DNA from: Acidobacteriota bacterium
Lineage (GTDB): Bacteria; Acidobacteriota; Blastocatellia; Pyrinomonadales; Pyrinomonadaceae
Reading direction: 5' to 3'
Assembly: GCA_019639135.1 (NCBI GenBank)
Contig: JAHBSL010000018.1
Location: 49,549 to 113,548 of the forward strand
Length of the DNA: 64,000 bases
The position numbers were made by a program, and so were the translations under genes. Positions 52,585 to 61,724 of this stretch are shown one piece after another (position 1 is the first letter of the stretch; each line of letters opens with the position of its first letter). Under the pieces are notes generated by a model. That model ran no database searches, was not told the origin of the DNA, and was given only the letters and a program-made list of their open reading frames with translations.

Positions 52585-53936
52585 TCCTTTTCCACCTCCT
52601 GAATCGGTTTGCGGCCAGCTAAAGTGGAACTTTCCCGCAGGCCCGTGACCAGAACGTAGCCGTTCGACCCGGCGGCAACCTCCAGGAAAGTATCGTCGCG
52701 TCCGTTCCTCAGGATCGCCCCCGACAGGTCCTCCGTCATCGACTCCGTTCCCCGTCGCAGCGGTTCGGAAAGGATAACGGTGCCGCCGGACCTGATCGCG
52801 CCGATCGAGCCGAGAACGGACCCCGCCGTCTCCTTCATCCCTCGGAAGAAGCTTGCCCACTGCGATGTGAGATTTCGCCGCTTTCCCTCGATGCCGGACG
52901 CGCCGTCGCGACCGAGAAGCTCCCCGTTAAATCTGACAAGCTCGCCGGATACAGGGTCGAGGAGTCCCACGATATCCACGAAGGCCCGAACGGACTCGCC
53001 CGCACGAACATTTCCCACGATCATCGTCCCGGCCGGATAGGCGTACCCCTTCCCTTCGACGGCGCGGGTCAGCTCCATCCGCACGAAGCCGCCCGAGTTG
53101 CGCAGCGTGTAAAGGGAGCCGATGAGGCGGACGGGCAGCAATGTTCCGAACGGTATGTGGTTTTGCAGTACGGCTTTTGGTGACACCGTATCGGTGGCCG
53201 CGGCGCCTTCGATGGGTTTGCGGATCTCCGCTTGAGAATCGGTCTTTCTAAATACACCGAAGAAGAGGGATCGGCCACGAGCGCCATCCGGGTCGGATTC
53301 ATTCGACACATTGTCAGGCGTCCGACTGTCCGCAGCACTCGTTTGTTGAAGATTGGATAAACCAGGCTTATCAGTCGAGCTTTGCGGCGGCGTTGTCACC
53401 GGGTATGAGGCTACTTCGGCGGGACGCACCCCGCTGTCTTGACTGCCCGCTCTCAACCCAGGCAAAACATCGCCGGCATCCGCCTTCGGATCCAACGGCC
53501 CAGTCTGTGCGTTTTCATCCAGAACGATCGGGGTATCCAGCTGCGTACGGGCCGCGGAGGTCGACGAAGCCGGTGCGATCATGCTGAGCGCCATCTTTAG
53601 CTTTTCGTCCTCGGTCGCAGGCGGAGCGGCTTTCTTTTGCCCGCTTCGGTTCACCGCTTCCGGCTTGGGTGAGGAGAACCATCCCATGCCGAAGAACCAA
53701 GCTACGCCGACGACGAGGAGGCAGAGAAAACCCCCGAAACCCGCGACCGTCTTGAGAGCTTTCCACCGGCGCTTCGTTTGTGGGGCCGCAGGTTCATCAA
53801 TCTGGGCGGCCTCGTCCTCCTCCGCAGTTTCGATTTCGTCGGATGCTTTCTGCAATAGTTTCTCCCTCGCGTCATCGTCCTCGAAACCGGGAAGCGCCGA
53901 GGGTATCTCAACCGGATCGGGTGTTGCTTTATCCAT
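52581..53936 (-). CDS. virB10: VirB10/TrbI-like channel protein
   Basis: A 451-residue VirB10-type protein. An acidic cytoplasmic N-terminus is followed by one inner-membrane helix (TVAGFGGFLCLLVVGVAWFF, ~65-85) and a Pro/Ser-rich periplasmic linker. The C-terminal beta-barrel domain begins NHIPFGTLLPVRLIGSLYTL and continues with GFVRMELTRAVEG and YAYPAGTMIVGNV, typical of VirB10. It spans both membranes and transmits ATP-driven signals to the outer-membrane core. It lies 11 bases after virB9. Confidence 0.85.
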   Translation of the reverse strand: MDKATPDPVEIPSALPGFEDDDAREKLLQKASDEIETAEEDEAAQIDEPAAPQTKRRWKALKTVAGFGGFLCLLVVGVAWFFGMGWFSSPKPEAVNRSGQKKAAPPATEDEKLKMALSMIAPASSTSAARTQLDTPIVLDENAQTGPLDPKADAGDVLPGLRAGSQDSGVRPAEVASYPVTTPPQSSTDKPGLSNLQQTSAADSRTPDNVSNESDPDGARGRSLFFGVFRKTDSQAEIRKPIEGAAATDTVSPKAVLQNHIPFGTLLPVRLIGSLYTLRNSGGFVRMELTRAVEGKGYAYPAGTMIVGNVRAGESVRAFVDIVGLLDPVSGELVRFNGELLGRDGASGIEGKRRNLTSQWASFFRGMKETAGSVLGSIGAIRSGGTVILSEPLRRGTESMTEDLSGAILRNGRDDTFLEVAAGSNGYVLVTGLRESSTLAGRKPIQEVEKE

Positions 53937-53947
53937 CTCTTCGCTCC

Positions 53948-55231
53948 TTAGTTCTTTCGATCCCCGATGTTCCAGGTAATCGGTGCGTCGGCGGCTTCGC
54001 GATGCGCGACGAGGACGCGGATGTTTTGATTGATCCCGAGGATGGGGGCTTTGTAGACGAGTGCGTAATAAACGATCGAACCGGCCTGCACGAGCCCTTC
54101 AAGCGTGGTCGACTCCACGTATTGAGGATCGATCCGGGTGGTCTGAATGCCGTTCCCGCCGCTGTCGCTCGTCTGCACCTGAAGCTCGGGCGAACCGGGC
54201 ACGAGTCGCAGATTGGCCGTGGTGACGTTCCGCACGCCGACCACCACCAGTCGCGTTTCCGGATCGAGTTCCGTGATGCGCGATACGGCGAGCTCGAGAC
54301 CGTGCTCGGGTTTGGACCACGGCGCGAGATGTTTGAGGGGCTCTTTGATACTTTCCGCGAGTCTCTTGTTCGCAAGGGCCGAGATCTCCGCTTCCGTCCT
54401 TCTCTTGTCCGCCCCCTTGACGCGAACCGGTTTCGAACCCGGGACATCCGCGTACACGGAATTAATCGAAGGGCCGTTTTCAGGTTGCCTTCCGACCGGG
54501 GACGGCTCCAACTGAGGAACGCCGGCGACGAGCTTCGAGACCGCCCGCGAATTCATCGGAACCGGCGAACCTCCCTCGCCCCCGAGATCGTAAGCCAGGC
54601 CCGCTGTGCGCCGGGCCGAAATCACCGCATCGCGGTCGTATGTGACGACGCAGCGGTGCGCGTTCTTCCTGAGTTCCGCGACGGGGATCAACTCAAGAAT
54701 CAGAACCAGCCCCGACCGCATCTGGAGGCTGATCGCGCTCGCGGCCCCGCCGTCACGCGACGGCAGGAACGATTCGCCCGGGTAGATCGTGATCGACCGG
54801 TCCGTCTCCTTCGTCGGCGACTGAAAAACGGAAGCGAGCTTCGGGTTCCCTTCGTGGATGTAGTAGATGCCGTCCGAGGCCGGAAACTCCACGATCGAGA
54901 CCGCGTTCTGTGCGAGACCCAGCCGTATCACGGTCGGTTGCTTGGGGTTGACCGTCACCCTGGCCTCGCCTGAAAGGTAATCCGGCTCCGCCAGATTGAC
55001 GACCGAGACCGGTGGCGCCTGCGTTGGTGCTGGTGACCTTGCGGGCGATGTGGCCCCCGCCGCCGCCGCCGCGGGGATCACCTTCTGACCCCGTTTCTTG
55101 ACCCGCTTCGACCCGATAGGTCGCGACTGTGCCTGTGCTTCCATCTCGGAAGATCCGAGTAGGATCGCTGCCGCCAGGAAGACGGCAATAGCGAGCTTCG
55201 ATACTTGAACGTTCATAAGATTGATAGGCAT
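53948..55231 (-). CDS. virB9: VirB9/TrbG-like outer-membrane core protein
   Basis: A ~427-residue secreted protein with a signal peptide (SKLAIAVFLAAAILLGSSEM) and an Ala/Pro linker. A VirB9-type N-terminal beta domain follows (VTVNPKQPTVIRLGLAQNAV, KETDRSITIYPGESFLP, NAHRCVVTYDRDAVI), then a C-terminal domain with strands (HGLELAVSRITELDPETRLV). It is longer than standard VirB9 (~300). A GTG at 55252, overlapping the virB8 stop, is an alternative start; ATG 55231 is preferred for its initiation codon. It should form the outer-membrane ring with VirB10. Confidence 0.72.
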   Translation of the reverse strand: MPINLMNVQVSKLAIAVFLAAAILLGSSEMEAQAQSRPIGSKRVKKRGQKVIPAAAAAGATSPARSPAPTQAPPVSVVNLAEPDYLSGEARVTVNPKQPTVIRLGLAQNAVSIVEFPASDGIYYIHEGNPKLASVFQSPTKETDRSITIYPGESFLPSRDGGAASAISLQMRSGLVLILELIPVAELRKNAHRCVVTYDRDAVISARRTAGLAYDLGGEGGSPVPMNSRAVSKLVAGVPQLEPSPVGRQPENGPSINSVYADVPGSKPVRVKGADKRRTEAEISALANKRLAESIKEPLKHLAPWSKPEHGLELAVSRITELDPETRLVVVGVRNVTTANLRLVPGSPELQVQTSDSGGNGIQTTRIDPQYVESTTLEGLVQAGSIVYYALVYKAPILGINQNIRVLVAHREAADAPITWNIGDRKN

Positions 55232-55248
55232 TATTTCTTCGGATAGGT

Positions 55249-56055
55249 TCACTGTTCGCGAACCGCGTTCGTTTGTGGATCGGCCGCCGTACCCTGCTCG
55301 GCAGCATCGGCGATAAGGGTCACGGGAGAGACGGATTTGCCGTTCACGGGCTCGACCCTGAACCGCAGGATCGTGAACCCCGTGCGCAGGTTGTTATCGT
55401 TTCTCACCGGGGAGGAGGGGCTGTCCTTGAGGAGCAACTTGGCCTTGAGCTGAACGGATTCCTCGACGTCCTGCCCGGCGGCTTTGCGGCGGATCTTCCG
55501 GACCCCGATCGCACGGAGCACGTAGGGGTCGTTCTCGTCGACGGTCAGATCCTGAAGCTCCCACGAAGAGTTGACGCTCTCCGCTTTCTCAGCCGCAAGT
55601 ACACCGTTTTGCTTCAGTCGCGTCGCCATCGCGATCGACAGATCGGGATCGAGCATCCGCAGCAACTTGTTCACCTGGCTTTCCCGCGTTGATTGCTCGA
55701 CCTCGTAAAGAGCGGTGAGGAATTCCTTGACCAGATATTTCTTGTCCGTCGTGGTGGGGGTATCCGGCGAGATGGCGACCGTCTCCGTTGAGCCGTAGTC
55801 GCGGTTGTTCAGTTCCACGACCCTGCCCGACGAACGATCCACGACGATCCTATCGGCTTTTCTCAGCGAGAGGTACACGTTGATCCCGACGCTGAGCGCG
55901 AGAACTATGAGAAGCACCCAGACCGCCTTGAATAGCGAGGAGATCGTGACGATGTCCTCGGGGTCGCGGGTCAGGTAGAGCGGTGCATGCAGAGCGGCGG
56001 CAGGCCCGGCGGCAACCTCGGCTGGTCCTGATTCTGAAGTTGTTTCTTTCATCAT
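55249..56055 (-). CDS. virB8: VirB8-like inner-membrane protein
   Basis: A 268-residue protein: cytoplasmic tail, one helix (LFKAVWVLLIVLALSVGINV, ~45-65), then an NTF2-like periplasmic domain typical of VirB8 (EFLTALYEVEQSTRESQVNK, and SVQLKAKLLLKDSPSSPVRN near the end). The ATG at 56055 is chosen because the upstream frame is non-protein-like. VirB8 is an assembly factor contacting VirB9 and VirB10, which follow. Its stop overlaps the next frame. Confidence 0.75.
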   Translation of the reverse strand: MMKETTSESGPAEVAAGPAAALHAPLYLTRDPEDIVTISSLFKAVWVLLIVLALSVGINVYLSLRKADRIVVDRSSGRVVELNNRDYGSTETVAISPDTPTTTDKKYLVKEFLTALYEVEQSTRESQVNKLLRMLDPDLSIAMATRLKQNGVLAAEKAESVNSSWELQDLTVDENDPYVLRAIGVRKIRRKAAGQDVEESVQLKAKLLLKDSPSSPVRNDNNLRTGFTILRFRVEPVNGKSVSPVTLIADAAEQGTAADPQTNAVREQ

Positions 56056-56212
56056 TTTCGATGGCGGTCCGTCCCGCCGGATGCGACCTCGTTCGCAAAA
56101 TGAATGCCAGAGCGAATTAGCCAGTTTTTCTTTCTCAGGCCCGGCCTCTGGGGGATTTTTGGAGCGATACCGAACCGGGTGGTGCGGCTCAGGGCTGCGG
56201 AAATTAACCGAC

Positions 56213-57073
56213 CTAGCGATTTGTCCGCGAAATGCCCGCGAACGTCGTCCGGGCGCTCCGGGTGGGCAAGCTGAGAACGTCGGGGGAGATGATGATCGGC
56301 CCCTCACGCTCCAAGAGCGACATATTGTGATTCTCTTTGATCTCGTAACGGCTTCCGGTGCGCGGATCGTAGAGTACGACCATCGTCGAAGAATTCGACA
56401 AGCTTTTCCTTTCAGTAGGTTCCGATTCTGAAATTGCGGTTCGCGACTCCGCCTCAGGACGTGAGCCTTTCCGAACTTCCGGAAACCTATCGTTGTCTTC
56501 AAGCCAGCGGTAGATCCTCTTCCCGTTCGCTACATAGTTGATCGTCTCCCGGTAAGGCGGTATGCCGTGGGCCGTACGGCGCCCAATCGGGTTGATCCGC
56601 CTTCCCCCCGCGGACAGCGTTCGCCCGTGAAGATAAGCGAGCACCGTTCCCTCACCGGAGTTGTATGCGGCTAGGATCGACTCGACCCGACCCCCGAAAA
56701 GTTTCCCCAAATACTTCACGTAACGTGCGGCCGCATGGATCGACGACGTAGGCTCGTACGCATCGATAAGGCCGAATCTTGCGGCGGTCGCGGGGATGAA
56801 CTGCATCAGCCCCCGTGCGTCTTTCGGGCTCGTCAGCCAAGGGCGGAAACGGGTCTCGTTGTATCCAATTACCCAGAGGATGCGCGGGTCGACGCCGTGC
56901 TCGCGCGCAGCGTCCGCGATCGTCCGCTCGAAAAGCCGCGAGCGCGAAAGCACGTCCATTCGGGAAAGGGCGGTCCGCGTGATCTTCGGTCCCGCTTGTG
57001 ATGGAACTGGTGCCGGGAATGCAAATAAACCCACAAGGAAAAAGACAGCGGCGATGAAAGTTCGTTTTCGCAT
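56213..57073 (-). CDS. virB1: Lytic transglycosylase (VirB1-like)
   Basis: A 286-residue secreted SLT-family transglycosylase. Signal peptide FIAAVFFLVGLFAFPAPV. The SLT domain shows EHGVDPRILWVIGYNETRFR with the catalytic Glu in NETRF, DARGLMQFIPATAARFG, and ILAAYNSGEGTVLAY. It cuts peptidoglycan glycan strands to open space for the secretion apparatus. First gene of the leftward operon; the divergent virB2 promoter lies within 57074-57207. The C-terminal ~90 residues are a polar extension. Confidence 0.9.
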   Translation of the reverse strand: MRKRTFIAAVFFLVGLFAFPAPVPSQAGPKITRTALSRMDVLSRSRLFERTIADAAREHGVDPRILWVIGYNETRFRPWLTSPKDARGLMQFIPATAARFGLIDAYEPTSSIHAAARYVKYLGKLFGGRVESILAAYNSGEGTVLAYLHGRTLSAGGRRINPIGRRTAHGIPPYRETINYVANGKRIYRWLEDNDRFPEVRKGSRPEAESRTAISESEPTERKSLSNSSTMVVLYDPRTGSRYEIKENHNMSLLEREGPIIISPDVLSLPTRSARTTFAGISRTNR

Positions 57074-57207
57074 GACCGGGCCGCTTCGCAACCGACGTGC
57101 CAACCACCCCGCACGCGAGCGGCACGAGCGTTGCACAGCGAGCAAAACCGTCGACGCTTTTCCGCTGCTCGCGAGGCGTCACGAAAACATCATCAACGAG
57201 GACAAGA

Positions 57208-57549
57208 ATGAAAAAACTGCGCGAAACAATACGACACGCCGCCAGATCGTTAGCTCCGATAATGGCGGTTCTGCTTTTCACGAACATCCTGCTCGCACAA
57301 GGCCCGATCTTCACCGGCGACGCGAGCAATCTTTCCAACATCATCCGCGAGTCCTTGAAGCTCATGGCGATCATCCTGTTCTGTCTCGGGGCGGTGGGGA
57401 TCGCGTGGGCGATCTACAACAAGCTCACCGGCAAGGAATGGGGCAACCAGGCTTTCGGCTCGATCTTGTCGTTCGCGTTCGGGACCATCGTGGCGGTGTT
57501 TTGGCAGCTCGCACAGGGGCGTGCGGTGGGCGTCGATACGAACTTTTAG
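57208..57549 (+). CDS. virB2: VirB2/TrbC-like pilin
   Basis: A 113-residue small membrane protein. Signal-like N-terminus (SLAPIMAVLLFTNILLAQ) followed by two hydrophobic helices (LKLMAIILFCLGAVGIAWAI, SILSFAFGTIVAVFWQLA) separated by a short polar loop. This is the VirB2 pilin layout. Start at ATG 57208 behind GAGGACA. It is the first gene of the rightward secretion operon. Confidence 0.75.
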   Translation: MKKLRETIRHAARSLAPIMAVLLFTNILLAQGPIFTGDASNLSNIIRESLKLMAIILFCLGAVGIAWAIYNKLTGKEWGNQAFGSILSFAFGTIVAVFWQLAQGRAVGVDTNF

Positions 57550-57558
57550 GAGGGACGA

Positions 57559-57885
57559 ATGAGACGACGAGCTACGCGGCCGAACGTGTTCCGCGGACTG
57601 AAAAGGTTCGGGGTTTTCTCGACCGACTGGAAGTACATCCTTGTCCCGACCGCAGGGGCGTACCTGACTCCTTTTCTGTTCGGACTTTGGTTCGGCTACG
57701 TGCCGCTCGGTTTCCCGCTTGGCTTATTTACGTTCCTTGTGCTGCTCGGAACTTTCAATTACCTCCGCCTGAGCAAACCGGAATGCTGGCTCTCCCAAAG
57801 ATTCGATGCCATGGCAGACCGATGGGCACCGTTCCGAGCCCCGCTCGGCTCCGAACTCGATAAAGCCGATTGGATCAGAGATTAA
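57559..57885 (+). CDS. virB3: VirB3-like protein
   Basis: A 108-residue protein with a basic N-terminus (RRRATRPNVFRGLKRFG) and two hydrophobic segments around YILVPTAGAYLTPFLFGLWF and FPLGLFTFLVLLGTFNYLRL. Size, position between VirB2 and VirB4 and membrane layout match VirB3. AGGAGGG lies upstream of its ATG. VirB3 anchors VirB4 in the inner membrane. Confidence 0.7.
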   Translation: MRRRATRPNVFRGLKRFGVFSTDWKYILVPTAGAYLTPFLFGLWFGYVPLGFPLGLFTFLVLLGTFNYLRLSKPECWLSQRFDAMADRWAPFRAPLGSELDKADWIRD

Positions 57886-57890
57886 TCAAA

Positions 57891-60761
57891 ATGGATACAG
57901 CAAATCTTTCTTTCGCACATATCGCGGTCGCGCTGTTCGGCAGCTTTTCGTTCGCCGGCATCGGACTGGCCATCGGCCGGCGGGTGTTCCCGCATTTTCA
58001 GATTCATCGCGAAGCGGCGACAAGGATCGTCCCGACGGTACAGAGTTCTTCTTCGACTGAGATCCCCGGTGAAAAAGGTCGGTTGCTGCCTACGGAGATT
58101 CTCGGTCTGGAAGGAAACGTCATCCGTTACCGCGATGGGAGCTTCGGCAAGGCGTACAGCTTCGAGCCGGCGAACACCTTGTACGATGACGGCCGCCTGA
58201 CCGAACAGCGGATCGACGATCTCAAGACGATCCTGAAGTTCGATAAGCCGCCGGGCACGGTCATCCAGTTCCGTTTCGCGAGTGCGATGGACGACGGCCG
58301 AGTGCTCAAGGATCATCTTCGCTCCCGCGACGAGCAGAAAAGCGATCCGATCGCATCCGTCCTCCAAGCTACGAATCTTTCGCTTCTTGAAGAAGCTATT
58401 CGTTCGGGGCAAGTGATGCGTCAGTCGGCGACCGTTTGGGTACGCGTTCCCGTGAGGGACCGGGCGGACAACAACCTCTTCGGCTCCGCATTCCCGTCGA
58501 TCATTCGCACCGTGCGTGCGAACGGTCTTCTCCGCTTCCTGCGGCAACCGATCCTAAAAGCTAGGAACGCGTTTGGCGAGAGCATCCTGACGCGGGAACT
58601 CATCGCAGAATCGGAATGCCGTTCCAAAGCGGCCCGTGTTTTTCAGGCGTTCGAGGCGAACTTCCCGAAGTCGCTGAATCTTCGGGCGATGGACTCCAAT
58701 GATTTGTTCCTGTCCGTCTTTACGAGCCACCGACGCGATCACGCGAATGTTCCGATACTTCCCGCCGAGGCGCGCGTCGACATCAGGAGATACCTCGCCA
58801 GCGCTCCGGTCACCGCCGGTGGTGACCAGTTCGTCCGGCACAACGGCACCCCCGCAAGCCTCGTCAGCCTCAAGAGCCTGCCTAACGGTTTCGTTACGGC
58901 GGACGTGATGCGTTACCTCACGGCGACGCGCAACTTGTGCTTCCCGCACGAGATCGTCGTCGATCTGACGACGACTGAGAAGCAAGCGGCAAAAAAAGAC
59001 CTTCAAAAGCGAATCGACCGAATCGAAGGCAGCCGAAACACATGGCTCGGCTTCAGGAACCTCAAGAAGGACGCCGTGGTGATAAAGGGCGATCTCGAAA
59101 ACCTCCTGGAACAGGTAGAAGCCGACAACGAGGAGATCTGCCGCCTCCGAATGAACGTGATCGTTTTCGCCGACCGATCGAAGGGGGTCAAAGAAGCCCG
59201 TCGCCAACTGGAAGTGCTTGACGACCGTTGCGACGCCGTAATCTCGGCGATCCGAAAGAAGATAGGTGCTGATGCGGTTCGTGAAGATGCAGTTCGTCAG
59301 CGAGCTATCTATCCGCGAATGCTTGCCGGAGAATTGTCGGCGAGGCGTACCGGCCAGGAACTTACCGAAACCGCAGATTCCGTCATCGCGTTCGTGCCGA
59401 CCGAGACGAGCTGGAGAGGCAGCCGACACCCGCACAGCATCTTCACCACGCCAAACGGCCAGATGTTCGGACTCGACCTGTACGACCGATCCTTGATCAA
59501 ATCGCCGACCGTGATCGTTACTGCGGCATCGGGGGAAGGAAAGTCGTTCCTCGCGTCGATGCTTATCACAGACATTCGAGCTCATCGCGGGAATGTGAAA
59601 GTTCGCGTGATGGACTACCGCTACTCGTTCAAGCCCATTTGCCGACTCTTCGGCGGTCGGCATATCGAGTTCACGGAAGAAAATCCAAGGCCCATCAACA
59701 TATGGAACTACCCCGGGATCGAGAACGGCGTGCCGCCGACCAAAAGACAGCTCGCGATGGTGCTCACCGACATCCTGATCCTGAGCAAGACGCCGAAAAC
59801 CGACGCGATCACGAGCGCAATCGCATCCACCGTCATCGACGAGGTCTACAAAATGGCTTTAGCGAGGAACGGTCACGGCCGCCCGAAGTTCCAGCCCGTG
59901 CTCGGGCACTTCCTCGACATTCTGAGAAGCTTCCACTGGAACGCGGGCGAAGCGAGGCAGGCCAACGAGCTATACCTAAAGCTAAACGTTCATCGGAAAG
60001 ACCCGTGGCTCAATTCTCCGACGCACCCCGAATTCGACCAGCCTTCGATGTTCGACGTTTTCGAGCTCTCCGGGATAAGCGGTCTCGACGAGAAGATCCG
60101 CGAGAGCGTGGGGTTCCGCATCAGCGCGCAGATCATGCAGGAGATCGGGGAAGAGAACACGCACAACCAGAAGATCCCGATCCTTTTCCTGTGCGACGAG
60201 ATGCGCGAGATCAACCGGCATTTCCCCGCGATCCAGGAGCTGATCGCTGAGGCGACCGTGACGGGGCGCAAGGAAGGGCTCGTCACCGTCCTGTTCTCGC
60301 AGGCGTACGAGCATTTCACCGGGACGCCGGAGCAGCCGAACGTCACCGGGATCGATCTCGTGAAAAACTCCGGCGTGAAGATGATCGGGAAGCAGATCGG
60401 CGGGTTCGACCGTCTCGCGGACGATTGCGAACTCGCCCCCGAGACCATCGCGGCGATTCGGGGGGTCAGAAACCAGTACGGCCGCTACACCCAGTGGGTG
60501 TTCGTGATCGGGAGCGGCACCGACAAGATCGTCCAGATGGCGGAGATCCGTCTGTCCCCCGCGATGCTCTGGGCGAACACGAACGACACGAACGAGGCGA
60601 ACGCCCGCCGACTGGTCGAGAACGTCCGACCTGACCTTCCGCCCGAAATTGTCGTCTCATGGCTCGCGTCGAAATATCCGAGCGGCCTGACGGCGGTCGG
60701 GCTGACCAGCATTTCGCAGCGGGACCTAAACGAGCTTGGCGGACTGGAGGTGGTGGCATGA
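57891..60761 (+). CDS. virB4: VirB4/TrbE-like secretion ATPase
   Basis: A 956-residue VirB4-family ATPase. One N-terminal hydrophobic segment, then the VirB4 N-domain (GNVIRYRDGSFGKAYSFEPA). The ATPase core has Walker A VTAASGEGKSFLASMLITDI and Walker B PILFLCDEMREINRHFPAI, followed by ATVTGRKEGLVTVLFSQAYE. It powers substrate transport and pilus biogenesis. Start at ATG 57891, 5 bases after the virB3 stop. Its stop overlaps the virB5 start (ATGATG). Confidence 0.92.
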   Translation: MDTANLSFAHIAVALFGSFSFAGIGLAIGRRVFPHFQIHREAATRIVPTVQSSSSTEIPGEKGRLLPTEILGLEGNVIRYRDGSFGKAYSFEPANTLYDDGRLTEQRIDDLKTILKFDKPPGTVIQFRFASAMDDGRVLKDHLRSRDEQKSDPIASVLQATNLSLLEEAIRSGQVMRQSATVWVRVPVRDRADNNLFGSAFPSIIRTVRANGLLRFLRQPILKARNAFGESILTRELIAESECRSKAARVFQAFEANFPKSLNLRAMDSNDLFLSVFTSHRRDHANVPILPAEARVDIRRYLASAPVTAGGDQFVRHNGTPASLVSLKSLPNGFVTADVMRYLTATRNLCFPHEIVVDLTTTEKQAAKKDLQKRIDRIEGSRNTWLGFRNLKKDAVVIKGDLENLLEQVEADNEEICRLRMNVIVFADRSKGVKEARRQLEVLDDRCDAVISAIRKKIGADAVREDAVRQRAIYPRMLAGELSARRTGQELTETADSVIAFVPTETSWRGSRHPHSIFTTPNGQMFGLDLYDRSLIKSPTVIVTAASGEGKSFLASMLITDIRAHRGNVKVRVMDYRYSFKPICRLFGGRHIEFTEENPRPINIWNYPGIENGVPPTKRQLAMVLTDILILSKTPKTDAITSAIASTVIDEVYKMALARNGHGRPKFQPVLGHFLDILRSFHWNAGEARQANELYLKLNVHRKDPWLNSPTHPEFDQPSMFDVFELSGISGLDEKIRESVGFRISAQIMQEIGEENTHNQKIPILFLCDEMREINRHFPAIQELIAEATVTGRKEGLVTVLFSQAYEHFTGTPEQPNVTGIDLVKNSGVKMIGKQIGGFDRLADDCELAPETIAAIRGVRNQYGRYTQWVFVIGSGTDKIVQMAEIRLSPAMLWANTNDTNEANARRLVENVRPDLPPEIVVSWLASKYPSGLTAVGLTSISQRDLNELGGLEVVA

Positions 60762-61690
60762 TGAGAATCAACGAAACGGTTAGACAAATCCTTCTCGGCG
60801 CTGTTCTCTCGTCGATATTCATCGGCCTTGACGCAAGGCCAGCTCAAGCGCAGTGGACCGTGTTCGACCCATCCCAATACGCGCTGCAGATCGAGAAGAA
60901 GATCGAGGAAGCCGCCCGCTGGGTTGAGACGATCAACCACTACATCTCGATGTACGAGAACGCCGTGAAGCAATACCAGAAGATGGTGGAGAGCGTGACG
61001 AACCTTCGCGGCATCCTCGACAAGGTGGACGAGCAGATCATGCGGCACAAGCAGCTGATCACGACCTATGCGACATTGGGGCGGCTGATCCGCGGCACGT
61101 TCGAACTGAAGAAACGGATCGAAGCCGCCATAACGAGCCAGATACAGTCCGTGGTGAGCATCGCCCGGAGGCTCAAGAACGGCATCTTCGACATGGAGGC
61201 GAACAAGCGGGACCTGGACGACTTCCTGCGCCATTCGATAGGGCGCAGTGCGGACGCACACCTGGCGAACCTCGAACGCCTCGCGAAACTCGACTCCGAA
61301 CTGGAGCGGATGCTATTCGACCGCGAAAACATGCTCCTCGATCTCGCCAAGCTTTACGAGGAGCGCGAGCGGATCGCGGAGGCGACCCGGGCGATCTCCG
61401 CGAACCCCGACGCGAACCAGGACGGCGTGCAGTCCCTTATCGACCAGATGCTTGCCGTGAACCTCCGCATCACGACCGTCGAGGGGCAGCTCCGCGAGCT
61501 CGAAGCGAAGATCCAGGCGAAGTTCATCGTCTACGGACTCAAGATCGAACAGATGACGGAGTTCGGCAAGGAGATCCGGCGCACGACGGAGATGATGACG
61601 GGCATCACGCGTGCCTCCGACGACTTCTTGCGCGAACTGGAGCGACACGAGATCTGGAACGACGACGTCTATCAAAGCCCGCTTCCTTAA
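60758..61690 (+). CDS. virB5: VirB5/TrbJ-like protein
   Basis: A 310-residue secreted protein. Signal peptide LLGAVLSSIFIGLDARPAQA, then a long helical part rich in charged residues (YALQIEKKIEEAARWVETIN, YISMYENAVKQYQKMVESV) as in VirB5/TrbJ, minor pilus components or channel adaptors. Start ATG 60758 overlaps the virB4 stop. Two or more long predicted coiled coils. Identity by layout and operon position. Confidence 0.75.
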   Translation: MMRINETVRQILLGAVLSSIFIGLDARPAQAQWTVFDPSQYALQIEKKIEEAARWVETINHYISMYENAVKQYQKMVESVTNLRGILDKVDEQIMRHKQLITTYATLGRLIRGTFELKKRIEAAITSQIQSVVSIARRLKNGIFDMEANKRDLDDFLRHSIGRSADAHLANLERLAKLDSELERMLFDRENMLLDLAKLYEERERIAEATRAISANPDANQDGVQSLIDQMLAVNLRITTVEGQLRELEAKIQAKFIVYGLKIEQMTEFGKEIRRTTEMMTGITRASDDFLRELERHEIWNDDVYQSPLP

Positions 61691-61724
61691 TGCCAACTTC
61701 CCCCGGAAGTCGAACTGCAAAGCA

